64,000 bases of DNA from an uncultured Aquimarina sp. (lineage in GTDB: Bacteria; Bacteroidota; Bacteroidia; Flavobacteriales; Flavobacteriaceae): positions 62,001 through 126,000 of the forward strand of contig CANMMM010000005.1 of assembly GCA_947498935.1 (NCBI GenBank), in the 5' to 3' direction. Position numbers and translations under genes: made by a program. Numbering within the stretch: position 1 is the first letter of the stretch; the number at the start of each line of letters is the position of its first letter. Below, piece after piece: positions 1 through 9,502 of this stretch. Under the pieces are notes generated by a model that was not told the origin of the DNA, made no database searches, and worked only from the letters and a program-made list of their open reading frames with translations.

Positions 1-409
1 CATCTTCTATCAGATTCACCAATACTTCCGTATCCGTTTCTGATGTAAAGGTATATCCTCTATTTGATAGCTCTTTTTTAAGCGCTTCATAATTTTCTAT
101 AATTCCATTATGGATAATCACCAGATCTCCAGAATTAGAATAATGCGGATGTGAGTTCACATCATTTGGGACCCCGTGTGTTGCCCATCTCGTGTGTCCT
201 ATTCCTATAGTTCCATCAGTAGCAATTTCACTTTCTAGTCGTTGTTCTAAATCTGCTACTTTTCCTTTGGTTTTAGACAATTGAATATCTTTCCCATCAT
301 ATAATGCGATCCCAGCTGAATCATACCCTCTGTACTCTAATCTCTTTAACCCTTTTAGGACGATTGGATATGCTTCTCTATGACCGATATAGCCTACTAT
401 TCCACACAT
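1..409 (-). CDS. glmS: Glutamine--fructose-6-phosphate aminotransferase, N-terminal part (cut by window edge)
   Basis: GlmS makes glucosamine-6-phosphate from fructose-6-phosphate and glutamine, the first step towards UDP-GlcNAc for peptidoglycan. Translating the minus strand from the ATG at 407-409 gives MCGIVGYIG, with the catalytic Cys directly after the initiator Met as in all Ntn glutaminases. It continues with [17 protein letters not shown] and the HNGIIENY motif, all in the usual order. About 136 residues of roughly 610 are visible; the rest lies left of position 1. The gene starts 21 bp after the DUF4270 gene, so it is probably the last gene of a glgA-DUF4270-glmS transcript. Identification is firm. 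Confidence 0.97.
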   Translation of the reverse strand, partial: MCGIVGYIGHREAYPIVLKGLKRLEYRGYDSAGIALYDGKDIQLSKTKGKVADLEQRLESEIATDGTIGIGHTRWATHGVPNDVNSHPHYSNSGDLVIIHNGIIENYEALKKELSNRGYTFTSETDTEVLVNLIED

Positions 410-430
410 AGTTGTTTGTTTGTTTTTTGG

Positions 431-2149
431 TTAATTACTTTTTGATCTGGTATAAAAAATATCAAGTTTTAGTTGTTTTTCTTCAGGTACTGTGTTATTT
501 CCATAAATTACAGTTCCTTCGTGGGAAATAACAGATGAAACCGGAATGATTTCTTCCATTGGGGTAGTATCGGGGGGCATATTTTTTTCTAAAACACCTT
601 CTGTCATATTGATCACATTCACATTCTGCGATACCGCTATGCCTAATTTAGTGTTTTCTATCGTATTATCTAAAATATTTATAATATGTTGTGTCAGTCG
701 TATGCGATAAAAATCTCCTAGCGCATCCGTACCTCTATCCAATCTTCCTAAGTGATTCACTGCAGAGTTTATCGGACTAGTACCATTAGAAGTAGGGTCT
801 GCCGTATAATCTACTAATGTGGTACCAGTTTCTAGATTGAATATATAAATTCTTTCAGGCTCAGTTGCACCACCAGTACCTAACTCTTCTTGATTAACAT
901 ATAGCTTTAAAGCAGCATCATTAATCAACCAATCGGCATCTTTCAGAAAATCTAATTCTGTACGATCTGCATCAGTATTTGTACAATCTACAAATATAGG
1001 GTTTCCTTCTTCGTCAACTATAAAATCTCCATCGGCATCAGTAGCCACACACTTGCCAAATAAATCCAAGACAGCATAAGCACCTTCACCTCCTTTGATG
1101 TATAAATTCTGTACACCATTTATAGTATCTTGCACTTCTAATTTGCCAACTAGATCTGACTTAAAATCAAAATCAATACTGTTTATAATGTTATTCGCAA
1201 ATGTAAAAGGAAAATCATTGAAATCTTTTACTTTACCATTTGCATTTGCATTTGTATCACCTTCTCCAGCATTTTTTAAAAATGAGTAATGCAAGGTAAA
1301 TTGTGCATCAGAAATATCAAATAGCATCAAATTGTCCGCATCAGCATCAGCATCTACATGAAAATAAATCCCTCTAAAATAGTTATTAAAGTTATTTTCA
1401 TTACTAAACACTATACTTTGTGACTGATCAATAAACCGCTCTTGAAATTTTTGAACCAATAATGGCTTCGCATCTTCTCCACTAGCTTTTAATACCAGTC
1501 GCAATCTGGGCGATATTCTAGAACTTACTTCATCCCCCTCTTCGTTTAATCCTTTAAGTTTTATTTCCTCTGCGGATGGTACAAAATTAGGAACCTCGAA
1601 TAGCAAGTCACCTTTTAGCGCATTGCCAAAATTTTTAATATCATCGGAATAATATTTCTGCTCTTGCTCACCATCGATGTCACGCAAAAAGAAATTAGAC
1701 TCATATATCTTTAGATTTATAGGGGTATTCCCATAAATAGAATCTAAAGCATACGTGGTCGATGTGATACCAGATTCATTCGTCTGAGTACTGACTACGT
1801 TACTAAAATAAGGGATACTCAATACAATACTATCCAGCACGGCACCATCTTCAAAATTAGGGTTAAACGAACGTGGTCGCAGTTGCGATACAACTTCATA
1901 TTTCGTTTGTCCATAAAGGGGGTCTTGATAAGCACCTATTAAATTTACTGGCAATGCATTGGTTTCTACTTTTTCGAACACCTTGTTATACGCTACAGGA
2001 AAGCTACTATACAATTCATCTTCGAAGTTTACACCTCCTATTACTTCACTTCCTACTGTGTTGAAATCGTCATCACAAGCGCCAAAAACAAACATTACAG
2101 TGACAAGCACTGTAAGTTTCATTAAATTAGTTTTTAATTTCATAGTCAT
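431..2149 (-). CDS. DUF4270 domain lipoprotein
   Basis: A 572-residue protein with a type II signal peptide (hydrophobic stretch ending VFGAC, lipidated Cys about residue 25, followed by DDD). It begins with MTM, so translation may start at either Met. The body shows features of the DUF4270 family of Bacteroidota surface lipoproteins: LIGAYQDPLYGQTKYE near residue 70-85, DSIVLSIPY, and a C-terminal LKLDIFYTRSKS strand. The molecular function of DUF4270 is not established. It lies between a glycogen-synthase-like gene (17 bp upstream) and glmS (21 bp downstream), an arrangement I recall as common in flavobacteria, so co-transcription is likely. Confidence 0.88.
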   Translation of the reverse strand: MTMKLKTNLMKLTVLVTVMFVFGACDDDFNTVGSEVIGGVNFEDELYSSFPVAYNKVFEKVETNALPVNLIGAYQDPLYGQTKYEVVSQLRPRSFNPNFEDGAVLDSIVLSIPYFSNVVSTQTNESGITSTTYALDSIYGNTPINLKIYESNFFLRDIDGEQEQKYYSDDIKNFGNALKGDLLFEVPNFVPSAEEIKLKGLNEEGDEVSSRISPRLRLVLKASGEDAKPLLVQKFQERFIDQSQSIVFSNENNFNNYFRGIYFHVDADADADNLMLFDISDAQFTLHYSFLKNAGEGDTNANANGKVKDFNDFPFTFANNIINSIDFDFKSDLVGKLEVQDTINGVQNLYIKGGEGAYAVLDLFGKCVATDADGDFIVDEEGNPIFVDCTNTDADRTELDFLKDADWLINDAALKLYVNQEELGTGGATEPERIYIFNLETGTTLVDYTADPTSNGTSPINSAVNHLGRLDRGTDALGDFYRIRLTQHIINILDNTIENTKLGIAVSQNVNVINMTEGVLEKNMPPDTTPMEEIIPVSSVISHEGTVIYGNNTVPEEKQLKLDIFYTRSKSN

Positions 2150-2166
2150 TTTTAATACCTATTGAT

Positions 2167-2976
2167 CTACACCAATACTTCTGATTGATAAAAAGATTGA
2201 TAGGCGTCTGCAAATTCTTCTGGTCTTTTATAAGACAAAACAGGTTGTGGGATCGTTTCTAAATGCTGCACTAACTCTTCTGGGATTTGCTCAGAACCAA
2301 CGATAATAGCATCTGAATTATCGATCGCTACTTTCATCACATTATTATAAGTAGGTTCTGCCAAATGCTTTATTTTTTCTTCTTCTATGCCATCGAATTT
2401 CACTTTCTTAAGCATATCCATATCCAATGTGCCAGAGTACCCATGATCGTATACCGAGGTTACAATCTTACTGTGGTTGAATAATGGCTCATTAGCATAA
2501 TAATCTCTTAAATATAGAGGCAATAATGATGCCAACCATCCGTGTACATGAATTACATCAGGAGACCAGTTGAGTTTTTTTACAGTTTCAATCACCCCTT
2601 TGGCAAAAAAGATCGCCCTTTCGTCATTATCCGGAAAAAGATTTCCTTCTTCATCCGTCAATGTTGCCTTACGTTTGAAATAATCTTCATTATCAATAAA
2701 ATAGACCTGCATTCTCTCCTTTGGAATAGAAGCGACCTTAATGATTAATGGCATATCCAAATCATTGATCACCAAATTCATTCCTGATAATCTAATTACC
2801 TCATGTAATTGATGTCTTCTTTCATTAATATTACCGTATCTAGGCATAAAAATTCGAATCTGTCCTCCTTTGCTATTCACCATTCTTGGTGCTTCAAAAG
2901 ACATAGATGAAATTTCTGTCTCTGGCAAATACGGTATTACTTCTGATGATACATACAATATCCTCTTATCTTTCAT
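2167..2976 (-). CDS. Glycogen/starch synthase N-terminal (GT5) domain protein
   Basis: A 269-residue protein matching the N-terminal half of GT5 glycogen synthases: ILYVSSEVIPYLPETE at the start (substrate-binding region), FMPRYGNINERRHQLHEV, then DVIHVHGWLASLLPLYL near residue 145 and a TSVYDHGYSG motif. Full GlgA is about 470 residues with a second Rossmann domain that binds the sugar nucleotide; that domain is absent here and no continuation is found downstream. The short form is known from Bacteroidota, so I do not call it a truncation. Whether it catalyses transfer is unclear. Its promoter probably includes a TAATTTTG box at 3018-3025. Confidence 0.85.
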   Translation of the reverse strand: MKDKRILYVSSEVIPYLPETEISSMSFEAPRMVNSKGGQIRIFMPRYGNINERRHQLHEVIRLSGMNLVINDLDMPLIIKVASIPKERMQVYFIDNEDYFKRKATLTDEEGNLFPDNDERAIFFAKGVIETVKKLNWSPDVIHVHGWLASLLPLYLRDYYANEPLFNHSKIVTSVYDHGYSGTLDMDMLKKVKFDGIEEEKIKHLAEPTYNNVMKVAIDNSDAIIVGSEQIPEELVQHLETIPQPVLSYKRPEEFADAYQSFYQSEVLV

Positions 2977-3017
2977 ATAATCGATACTTTATTGTCTTCC
3001 TTGTGAATAAATTTTTG

Positions 3018-3025
3018 CAAAATTA
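3018..3025 (-). promoter_or_regulatory. Candidate -7 box for the glycogen synthase-like gene
   Basis: The minus strand reads TAATTTTG, a match to the Bacteroidota TAnnTTTG -7 consensus, about 42 nt before the ATG. It lies back to back with the panC promoter in a 111-bp divergent intergenic region. Confidence 0.5.
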
Positions 3026-3056
3026 CGAAAATTTATGTAGTCTGCCAGTAATATCT

Positions 3057-3064
3057 TATTTTTG
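3057..3064 (+). promoter_or_regulatory. Candidate -7 box for panC
   Basis: TATTTTTG matches the TAnnTTTG -7 consensus of the Bacteroidota housekeeping sigma factor and lies 23 nt before the panC ATG, leaving a short leader. Confidence 0.55.
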
Positions 3065-3087
3065 CTCGCCTTTTAATTTAAAAACAA

Positions 3088-3936
3088 ATGCGGGTATACG
3101 AGAAAAGACTGGACATTGAAGCATATGTTGCAGATTTACAGAAGCAGAAAAAAAGTATTGGATTTGTACCCACAATGGGAGCATTGCATCAAGGTCATCT
3201 TGCACTAATACAAAAAGCACTTATCGAAAATCAAACTGTAATTGTTAGTATTTTTGTAAATCCCACACAGTTCAATAACACAGAAGATCTCATTAATTAT
3301 CCGAGAACTTTAGAAACTGATGTGATGCTTTTAAGCAATGTTTCTAAAGACATCATCGTATTTGCACCAACCCCCCAAGAAGTTTATGGAAGCGATACAA
3401 TCGCTATTAAGTATGATTTCGAAGGATTGGAGCACGCTATGGAAGGTAAATTTAGACCTGGGCATTTCGATGGAGTAGGCACTGTATTAAAACATTTGTT
3501 TACAATTACCCAGCCGACTAATGCTTACTTCGGAGAAAAAGACTTCCAGCAGTTACAGATTGTCAGAAAATTGGTTGCTATAGAAAAAATGCCTGTCAAT
3601 ATTATAGGCTGTCCTATCTACCGCGAAGAAAGCGGATTAGCCCTTAGCTCACGAAACAAACGGCTGAATCATGACCAAATGGCAGCCGCACCACTTATCT
3701 ACCAAACACTCAAACAAGTACAAAACGACTTTGGCACAAAAAGTGCAGAAGATTTAAACGAGTGGGTTGCCCGACAATTCGAAAACAACGAATTATTAGA
3801 TTTAGAATATTTCGAAATCGCTAATATCGCAGATCTAAAACCCGTGCAACAAAAACAACAGAACACGAAGTATCGCGCTTTTATTGCTGTATTCGCAGGA
3901 GAAGTGAGACTGATTGATAATATTGCCCTAAACTAA
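3088..3936 (+). CDS. panC: Pantothenate synthetase (pantoate--beta-alanine ligase)
   Basis: PanC condenses pantoate with beta-alanine using ATP, the last step of pantothenate synthesis in the cytoplasm. The 282-residue length is normal for the family. Visible motifs are the HIGH-like signature [15 protein letters not shown] near residue 27-41, [36 protein letters not shown] and [12 protein letters not shown] (the KMSKS-equivalent loop). It is followed after 19 bp by panD, which supplies its beta-alanine substrate. Confidence 0.97.
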   Translation: MRVYEKRLDIEAYVADLQKQKKSIGFVPTMGALHQGHLALIQKALIENQTVIVSIFVNPTQFNNTEDLINYPRTLETDVMLLSNVSKDIIVFAPTPQEVYGSDTIAIKYDFEGLEHAMEGKFRPGHFDGVGTVLKHLFTITQPTNAYFGEKDFQQLQIVRKLVAIEKMPVNIIGCPIYREESGLALSSRNKRLNHDQMAAAPLIYQTLKQVQNDFGTKSAEDLNEWVARQFENNELLDLEYFEIANIADLKPVQQKQQNTKYRAFIAVFAGEVRLIDNIALN

Positions 3937-3943
3937 AAATAAT

Positions 3944-3951
3944 TACCTTTG
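3944..3951 (+). promoter_or_regulatory. -7 box 4 nt before the panD ATG (possible leaderless promoter)
   Basis: TACCTTTG fits TAnnTTTG and ends 4 nt before the panD ATG at 3956. The distance from the -7 box to the start codon is about that from the box to a transcription start, so panD could have its own leaderless transcript besides read-through from panC. Confidence 0.45.
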
Positions 3952-3955
3952 TAAC

Positions 3956-4306
3956 ATGTTAGTACACGTTGTAAAATCAAAAATTCACCGCGTCAAAGTC
4001 ACAGGCGCAGACCTAAACTATATAGGTAGTATTACTATAGACGAAGATTTAATGGACGCTGCCAATATTGTAGAAGGAGAGAAAGTACAGATTGTGAACA
4101 ACAATAATGGCGAGCGATTAGAAACCTATGCAATACCAGGCCCTAGAAACAGTGGCGAAATTACGCTCAATGGAGCAGCTGCTAGAAAAGTAGCCAAAGG
4201 AGACGTATTGATCCTAATTACTTATGCCATGATGGACATCAAAGAAGCCAAAGAATTTAAACCTTCATTAGTATTTCCTAATGAAGCTAACAATTTACTA
4301 CGATAA
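3956..4306 (+). CDS. panD: Aspartate 1-decarboxylase proenzyme
   Basis: PanD decarboxylates L-aspartate to beta-alanine for pantothenate synthesis. The 116-residue proenzyme contains the self-cleavage site YIGSITID, where Gly24-Ser25 gives the pyruvoyl group, and the usual [29 protein letters not shown] and ILITYA segments. Length and order are typical. It lies 19 bp behind panC, and its own -7 box abuts the start codon. Confidence 0.96.
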   Translation: MLVHVVKSKIHRVKVTGADLNYIGSITIDEDLMDAANIVEGEKVQIVNNNNGERLETYAIPGPRNSGEITLNGAAARKVAKGDVLILITYAMMDIKEAKEFKPSLVFPNEANNLLR

Positions 4307-4310
4307 TTAA

Positions 4311-5291
4311 GTGAATCCAAAGCTTATCAAAGCCTTAAAAATTATACTCCCACTATTGTTGGGAGTTTTTTTGATCGCTTATTTCCTCAACAATGCCACT
4401 CCAGCATACCGAAAAGAATTAGCAAATAGTATCCTTCAGGCAGACAGTAAATGGATCATTGTCTCTCTAATCCTAGGCATAGGATCACACCTTTCCAGAG
4501 CCTATCGATGGAATTTTTTGCTAAAACCCATAGCTCACAAAACCCCATTAAGCACCAACTTTATGGCAGTGATGATTGGCTATTTAGCCAATCTAGGCAT
4601 CCCTAGATCTGGAGAAGTACTCAGAGCCATCACTCTCAGAACCTACGAAAAAATACCTTTTGAAAAAGCTTTTGGCACCATTGTATCAGAGCGTGTTATC
4701 GATTTATTGATGCTTATCTTAGTAACAGCTATTGCCAGCTTATTACAAACAGAGTATATCTTAACATTTTTAGAGGACAGCAATAGCAACCCATTGATCA
4801 CCCTAGCGCTCGCCTGCATTCTCATACTATCAGGCTACATAGGATTACGTATCCTACAGAGATCCTCGCACCCTATGATTATTAAAATCCGAAATTTTGG
4901 CCTAGGTCTTTGGGAGGGAATGCGCAGCATCATTACCATGCAACAAAAATGGGCATTTCTCTTTCACACATTTGCCATTTGGTCTTTATACATTTTAATG
5001 TTTTATGTAATCAAATTTGCTATCCCAGAATTACAAGACGCCTCATTAGGGGTTATTCTCGTTGCTTTTGTCGTAGGGTCTTTTTCGATGTCCACCACTA
5101 ATGGAGGCATTGGCATCCTACCCTTCCCAATCGTCGTTGGAGCCGTATTTGTGTTTTTTGGTTTCGAAAAAAGCAATGGAGAAGCATTTGGCTGGATTCT
5201 ATGGGGATCACAAACAGCAATAAACATTGTACTTGGAGCGTTATCATTTATACTCTTACCCATTATGAATAAGACGTCTAACCAAAAATAA
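4311..5291 (+). CDS. Lysylphosphatidylglycerol synthase TM region/UPF0104-type membrane protein
   Basis: A 326-residue polytopic inner-membrane protein with about eight hydrophobic segments. It starts with GTG 4 nt after the panD stop, so translation is probably coupled. It matches the flippase-like AglD/MprF-N domain: AYRWNFLLKPI, GYLANLGIPRSGEVLRA, GTIVSERVIDLLML and the late STTNGGIGILPFPI segment. These proteins are predicted lipid or glycolipid flippases, but the substrate here is unknown. Its place after panCD is a common flavobacterial arrangement that says little about function. Confidence 0.85.
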   Translation: MNPKLIKALKIILPLLLGVFLIAYFLNNATPAYRKELANSILQADSKWIIVSLILGIGSHLSRAYRWNFLLKPIAHKTPLSTNFMAVMIGYLANLGIPRSGEVLRAITLRTYEKIPFEKAFGTIVSERVIDLLMLILVTAIASLLQTEYILTFLEDSNSNPLITLALACILILSGYIGLRILQRSSHPMIIKIRNFGLGLWEGMRSIITMQQKWAFLFHTFAIWSLYILMFYVIKFAIPELQDASLGVILVAFVVGSFSMSTTNGGIGILPFPIVVGAVFVFFGFEKSNGEAFGWILWGSQTAINIVLGALSFILLPIMNKTSNQK

Positions 5292-5376
5292 TCACTACTG
5301 ATTAGTAGGGGATAAATTTTAAAGATGTGAAATAATTTATATATTGCTACAAGCTTAAATCTTAACCATGCTCCTT

Positions 5377-6525
5377 ATGAAGAAAAACATACTTTTTGTC
5401 ATACTTTGTACTATCACTACACTACTTACCGCACAAGTAAAGTACGAAACATACCGATCTATAAAACTAGATCAAAACAGAGACATCAAAGTCCAACTAC
5501 CCAGAAATTACGAAAAAAACGAAAAGAAAACATATCCTGTAATTCTTGTTTTAGACGGTGATCACCTCTTTGAACCCGTAGCAGGAAATGTAGATTATTT
5601 CTCTTACTGGGAAGATATGCCAGAATCTATCGTAGTCGGTATTATCCAAAAAAAAACAAGAGAAGAAGACTGTAGATACGAATTAGCCAGTCACTTGCCT
5701 ACAGAAAAAGGCGCAGATTTTTTTGAATTCATAGGACAGGAATTAATGCCCTATATCAATGAAACCTACAGAACAGCCGAACTAAAAATCATCGTAGGAC
5801 ACGACTACACCGCTAATTTCATCAATTATTTCTTATTTAAAGACAATCCAATCTTTCAAGGATACATCAATCTAAGTCCAGAACTAGCACCACCGATGAA
5901 AGAGCGCATCGAAAACGTACTTACTTCTGCCAGATCAGACCTATGGTACTACCTAGCTACAGCCACTAACGATGCAGAGAACATCAAAAAAGACTTGATC
6001 AAATTAGACGAAAAATTATCCCAAATAGAGAACCCTGAACTGAATTATTTCTTTGACAATTTTGATGAATCTTCGCACTACACCTTAGTAGGAAGAGCCA
6101 TCCCAAAAGCCTTAGAAGCATTTTTCAAAATGTACCGACCTATTAGCAAAAAAACCTATAAAGAAGAAATACTACCTTTAGAAACCTCTTTTTACGACTA
6201 CCTTGTAGACATCTACTCTACCACCGAAAAACTATACGGTATCAAACGTCAGATCAGGATCAATGACTTTATCGCTATCTCTACAGCGATCGAAAAAAAC
6301 GAACGATGGGAAGAATTAGAATCACTAGGAAAATTGGCCATTAAAGAGCATCCTGAAACCATGCTAGGTTATTACTATCTCGGTTTAGGGTACGAGCAAT
6401 TAGGAGAGCCTAAAAAAGCAATGAGGGCTTATGAAAACGGGTTCCAACTAGCTGAAATCGCATTCCTGACTAAAGATTACATGTTAGATAAAGTACAAAA
6501 AATCAAAGACGATTTCGGTTTCTAA
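5377..6525 (+). CDS. Esterase-like alpha/beta-hydrolase-fold protein with C-terminal TPR segment
   Basis: A secreted or periplasmic protein of about 382 residues (signal peptide MKKNILFVILCTITTLLTA; an alternative in-frame ATG lies at 5368). Residues about 25-265 resemble the putative-esterase (IroE/Fes/EstD-like) fold: KTYPVILVLDGDHLF, SIVVGI, FFEFIGQELMPYI. The nucleophile elbow reads VGHDYTA, so Asp143 stands where the catalytic Ser (GHSxGG) is expected. The C-terminal 90 residues contain a TPR-like pair (GYYYLGLGYEQLGEPKKAMR). The Asp makes ordinary serine-esterase activity doubtful; a binding role is possible. Function is not established. Confidence 0.75.
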   Translation: MKKNILFVILCTITTLLTAQVKYETYRSIKLDQNRDIKVQLPRNYEKNEKKTYPVILVLDGDHLFEPVAGNVDYFSYWEDMPESIVVGIIQKKTREEDCRYELASHLPTEKGADFFEFIGQELMPYINETYRTAELKIIVGHDYTANFINYFLFKDNPIFQGYINLSPELAPPMKERIENVLTSARSDLWYYLATATNDAENIKKDLIKLDEKLSQIENPELNYFFDNFDESSHYTLVGRAIPKALEAFFKMYRPISKKTYKEEILPLETSFYDYLVDIYSTTEKLYGIKRQIRINDFIAISTAIEKNERWEELESLGKLAIKEHPETMLGYYYLGLGYEQLGEPKKAMRAYENGFQLAEIAFLTKDYMLDKVQKIKDDFGF

Positions 6526-6582
6526 TAAAACTGCTACCGAGGTGGTCTACACTTTGTAATATCGAACATACAAAACCAACAA

Positions 6583-6645
6583 AGAAGATGCATCAAAAAA
6601 TAGCACTAAATGCATACAGCACTGCTATTTTTTGATGCATCTTCT
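6583..6645. terminator. Very long perfect hairpin between the esterase-like gene and radA
   Basis: A perfect 23-bp inverted repeat, AGAAGATGCATCAAAAAATA plus GCA on the left arm, with a 17-nt loop. It lies 57 bp after the esterase-like stop codon and 51 bp before radA. The stem contains an A6/T6 tract, so it could work as a terminator in both directions, but it is longer than the other terminators here. Confidence 0.6.
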
Positions 6646-6696
6646 GTATTTTAGCAATCTCCCAAAACCAATCCGTAATACGATAATTATTGACCC

Positions 6697-8064
6697 ATGG
6701 CTAAAACCAAAACGATTTTTTTCTGCCAAAACTGTGGCGCACAATACGCAAAATGGCAAGGACAATGCACCTCCTGCAAAGAATGGAACACCATTGCGGA
6801 AGAAGTCATCGAAAAAGCAGCAAAAAACGATTGGAAAAGCACCTCAGAATCCTCCAAAAACAAACGGGTAGCCAAGCCCTTAAAAATAACAGAAATCCGC
6901 AGTAGCGAAGAAAAACGGTATATCACCGATGATTCCGAACTCAATCGAGTCCTAGGAGGAGGCATCGTACCTGGATCACTCACGCTATTAGGAGGAGAAC
7001 CAGGCATAGGAAAAAGCACACTTTTATTACAAATCAGCCTTAAACTCCCCTATAAAACCCTATATGTTTCTGGAGAAGAAAGCCAACAACAAATCAAAAT
7101 GCGTGCAGAGCGCATTCCCACACAAACAGACAACTGCCTTATCCTAACAGAGACTAAAACCCAAAATATCTTTAGGCAAATAGAAGCCACCAACCCCGAT
7201 ATCGTCATTATCGATTCTATACAAACGCTACATAGCGACTATATAGAAAGTAGTGCTGGTAGTATTTCGCAGATTAAGGAGTGTACTACCGAACTCATTA
7301 AATTTGCCAAGGAGACCGACACCCCAGTCATTCTTATAGGACATATCACCAAAGACGGACATATCGCAGGCCCCAAAATACTCGAACACATGGTAGACAC
7401 CGTATTACAATTCGAGGGAGACCGCAATCATGTATACCGCATCCTACGAGCACTCAAAAACCGTTTTGGATCCACTGCCGAATTAGGTATCTACGAGATG
7501 CTAAATAATGGGCTCCGAGAAGTGAACAATCCAAGCGAAATCCTTATCTCTAAAAAAGAAGAAGAACTCAGTGGAAATGCCATTGCCACCACCATAGAAG
7601 GCATGCGTCCACTACTCATAGAAACACAAGCTTTGGTAAGCACCGCAGTATACGGCACACCACAACGAAGTGCCACAGGATACAATCTCAAAAGACTACA
7701 CATGCTCTTAGCAGTACTCGAAAAACGTGCAGGCTTTCGATTAGGAGCCAAAGATGTATTTCTAAATATTACAGGCGGTATTAGTGTAGACGACCCCGCT
7801 ATAGATCTAGCCGTAGTAGCCGCCATTCTATCCTCTAACGAAGACATCCCTATCCCTAAGGACTATTGTTTTGCAGCAGAAGTAGGACTCTCTGGAGAGA
7901 TTCGTCCTGTCACTAAAGCAGATCAGAGAGTACAAGAAGCAGAGAAACTAGGTTTCTCCACCATCTTCCTCTCTAAATACAATAAAATTACGCTCAAAAA
8001 CGCCACTATTCAAATCCAGCTTATTGCCAAAATAGAAGACGTCGTAGAGCACTTATTCGGATAA
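6697..8064 (+). CDS. radA: DNA repair protein RadA
   Basis: RadA (Sms) is a RecA-like hexameric ATPase that drives branch migration in recombinational repair. The 455 residues show the full layout: an N-terminal C4 zinc finger (CQNCGAQYAKWQGQCTSC), Walker A GGEPGIGKST near residue 105-114, Walker B VIIDSIQT, the RadA-specific KNRFGS motif near residue 253, and a Lon-like C-terminal domain (FLNITGGISVDDPAIDLAVV). It ends 12 bp from the convergent aldo/keto reductase gene. Confidence 0.97.
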   Translation: MAKTKTIFFCQNCGAQYAKWQGQCTSCKEWNTIAEEVIEKAAKNDWKSTSESSKNKRVAKPLKITEIRSSEEKRYITDDSELNRVLGGGIVPGSLTLLGGEPGIGKSTLLLQISLKLPYKTLYVSGEESQQQIKMRAERIPTQTDNCLILTETKTQNIFRQIEATNPDIVIIDSIQTLHSDYIESSAGSISQIKECTTELIKFAKETDTPVILIGHITKDGHIAGPKILEHMVDTVLQFEGDRNHVYRILRALKNRFGSTAELGIYEMLNNGLREVNNPSEILISKKEEELSGNAIATTIEGMRPLLIETQALVSTAVYGTPQRSATGYNLKRLHMLLAVLEKRAGFRLGAKDVFLNITGGISVDDPAIDLAVVAAILSSNEDIPIPKDYCFAAEVGLSGEIRPVTKADQRVQEAEKLGFSTIFLSKYNKITLKNATIQIQLIAKIEDVVEHLFG

Positions 8065-8075
8065 TCGCCAAACAA

Positions 8076-9107
8076 TTATGGCGCAGGATTCGGAATACCA
8101 GCATGCACCTTATCAATCTCAGCTAGTATCTCGTTTGTAAGTGTAACTTCTATACTATCTATATTCTCTTTCAGTTGCTCCATGGTAGTAGCCCCAATAA
8201 TAGTACTCGTCACAAAAGGCTGTTGATTCACAAACGCTAATGACAAGTGCGTTAGACTCAAACCATGCGCATCTGCAATCTCTTTATACAATCGGGTAGC
8301 CTTAAAACAGTTCTCATTCATATAGCGATTATAATTCGGAAATAAATCTACCCTAGAATTTTTTGGAGTCCCCTCTAGATACTTACCTGTAAGCATCCCA
8401 AAGCCTAAAGGAGAATACGGCAAATGCCCTATATGCTCTCTGTGTAGCACTTCCGTTAATCCCACTTCATCCTTTCTATTCAGTAGACTATACGGGTTTT
8501 GCACCGTTAGCATCTTAGGCGCACCTTTTTTATGCTCAGCCACATAACGCATCACCCCATATGGAGCCTCATTAGACACCCCAATATGACGTATCTTTCC
8601 TTGTTTCATAAACCCTTCTAAATGATGCAATACCTCTGCAAAATTATCCTCCCACTCCTCATTAACATCATGCGTATACCCTAATTTTCCAAAAAAATTA
8701 GTCTGTCGTTCTGGCCAATGCAATTGATATAAATCTATATAATCCGTTTGCAATCTTTTTAGACTCTTATGAATTGCATCTTCTAGTTCACTTTTTACAA
8801 AAAGCCCCTTTCGGATATGTTGCGTAAAAGGAGCAGGCCCCACAATTTTAGATGCCAATACGATCTCATTACGCTTGCCCGTTTTTTGCAACCAACTTCC
8901 TATGATACGCTCAGTACTCCCCTGTGTCTCTGGCTTAGAAGGCACTGAATACAACTCTGCCGTATCTATAAAATTAATTCCTTGATCCAACGCATAATCC
9001 AGCTGTTCATGCCCTTCTGCCTCAGTATTCTGCTCTCCCCATGTCATCGTACCCAAACAAATCTTACTTACTTTGATCTTAGTACTCGGTAGCGTAGTAT
9101 ATTTCAT
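8076..9107 (-). CDS. Aldo/keto reductase (Tas-like)
   Basis: A cytosolic NADPH-dependent oxidoreductase of the aldo/keto reductase superfamily. I place the start at the ATG 9105-9107 (MKYTTLPSTKIKVSKICLG), giving 343 residues. A longer in-frame extension to 9230 runs through a family A repeat and is not credible. The catalytic tetrad is visible: DTAELYS (Asp, Tyr), ASKI (Lys) and QLHWPE (His). FFGKLGYTHDVNEEWED and GKYLEGTPKNSR resemble the Tas/YghZ-like group. The physiological substrate cannot be deduced. Confidence 0.9.
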   Translation of the reverse strand: MKYTTLPSTKIKVSKICLGTMTWGEQNTEAEGHEQLDYALDQGINFIDTAELYSVPSKPETQGSTERIIGSWLQKTGKRNEIVLASKIVGPAPFTQHIRKGLFVKSELEDAIHKSLKRLQTDYIDLYQLHWPERQTNFFGKLGYTHDVNEEWEDNFAEVLHHLEGFMKQGKIRHIGVSNEAPYGVMRYVAEHKKGAPKMLTVQNPYSLLNRKDEVGLTEVLHREHIGHLPYSPLGFGMLTGKYLEGTPKNSRVDLFPNYNRYMNENCFKATRLYKEIADAHGLSLTHLSLAFVNQQPFVTSTIIGATTMEQLKENIDSIEVTLTNEILAEIDKVHAGIPNPAP

Positions 9108-9171
9108 TTTGTTTCTACTATTATTTTCGTATTCAATTGTTTTTATTACACTAAATTGGCTATAAAATTGT

Positions 9172-9258
9172 GGGCGTTCCCCAAGGGTCGGGCTATCCGC
9201 TATATCTTTTTTGGTTTTACAAAAAACCAAAAAAGGATGCCGCTCCTATCCCTAACGC
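9172..9258 (+). repeat. Family A palindromic repeat, copy 1
   Basis: Begins GGGCGTTCCCCAAGGGTCGG, then GCTATCCGC, a hairpin core of TCTTTTTTGGTTTT paired with AAAACCAAAAAAGGA, then GCCGCT and CCTATCCCTAACGC. It lies between the aldo/keto reductase start and the small gene at 9503. Seven other full copies lie in this window. Confidence 0.9.
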
Positions 9259-9502
9259 GCTGACGCAAACAAAACAGACCACAACTTCGATATATAACCC
9301 TATCATCTCAAAATTAAAAAACTCTACTCGTAACAGTTCTAAAAATTATCACAATAATCACATAGCACACACACTAATAGCCCAGCAAACCTTATCTATT
9401 TTTTTACATTTCACATATAGAATACTGCCTAAATATTGATTTTTATACAAAATTATAGTATCTTAGGGGAAATAACACCTTTATACACACAAATACACTC
9501 AC

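Noticed and set aside
2167..2976. Truncation of a full-length glgA
   Set aside because: The short GT5-only form is common in Bacteroidota, and no remnant of the second domain follows.
9107..9230. In-frame N-terminal extension of the aldo/keto reductase
   Set aside because: It runs through a family A repeat and lacks fold-related sequence; the family N-terminus begins at 9107.
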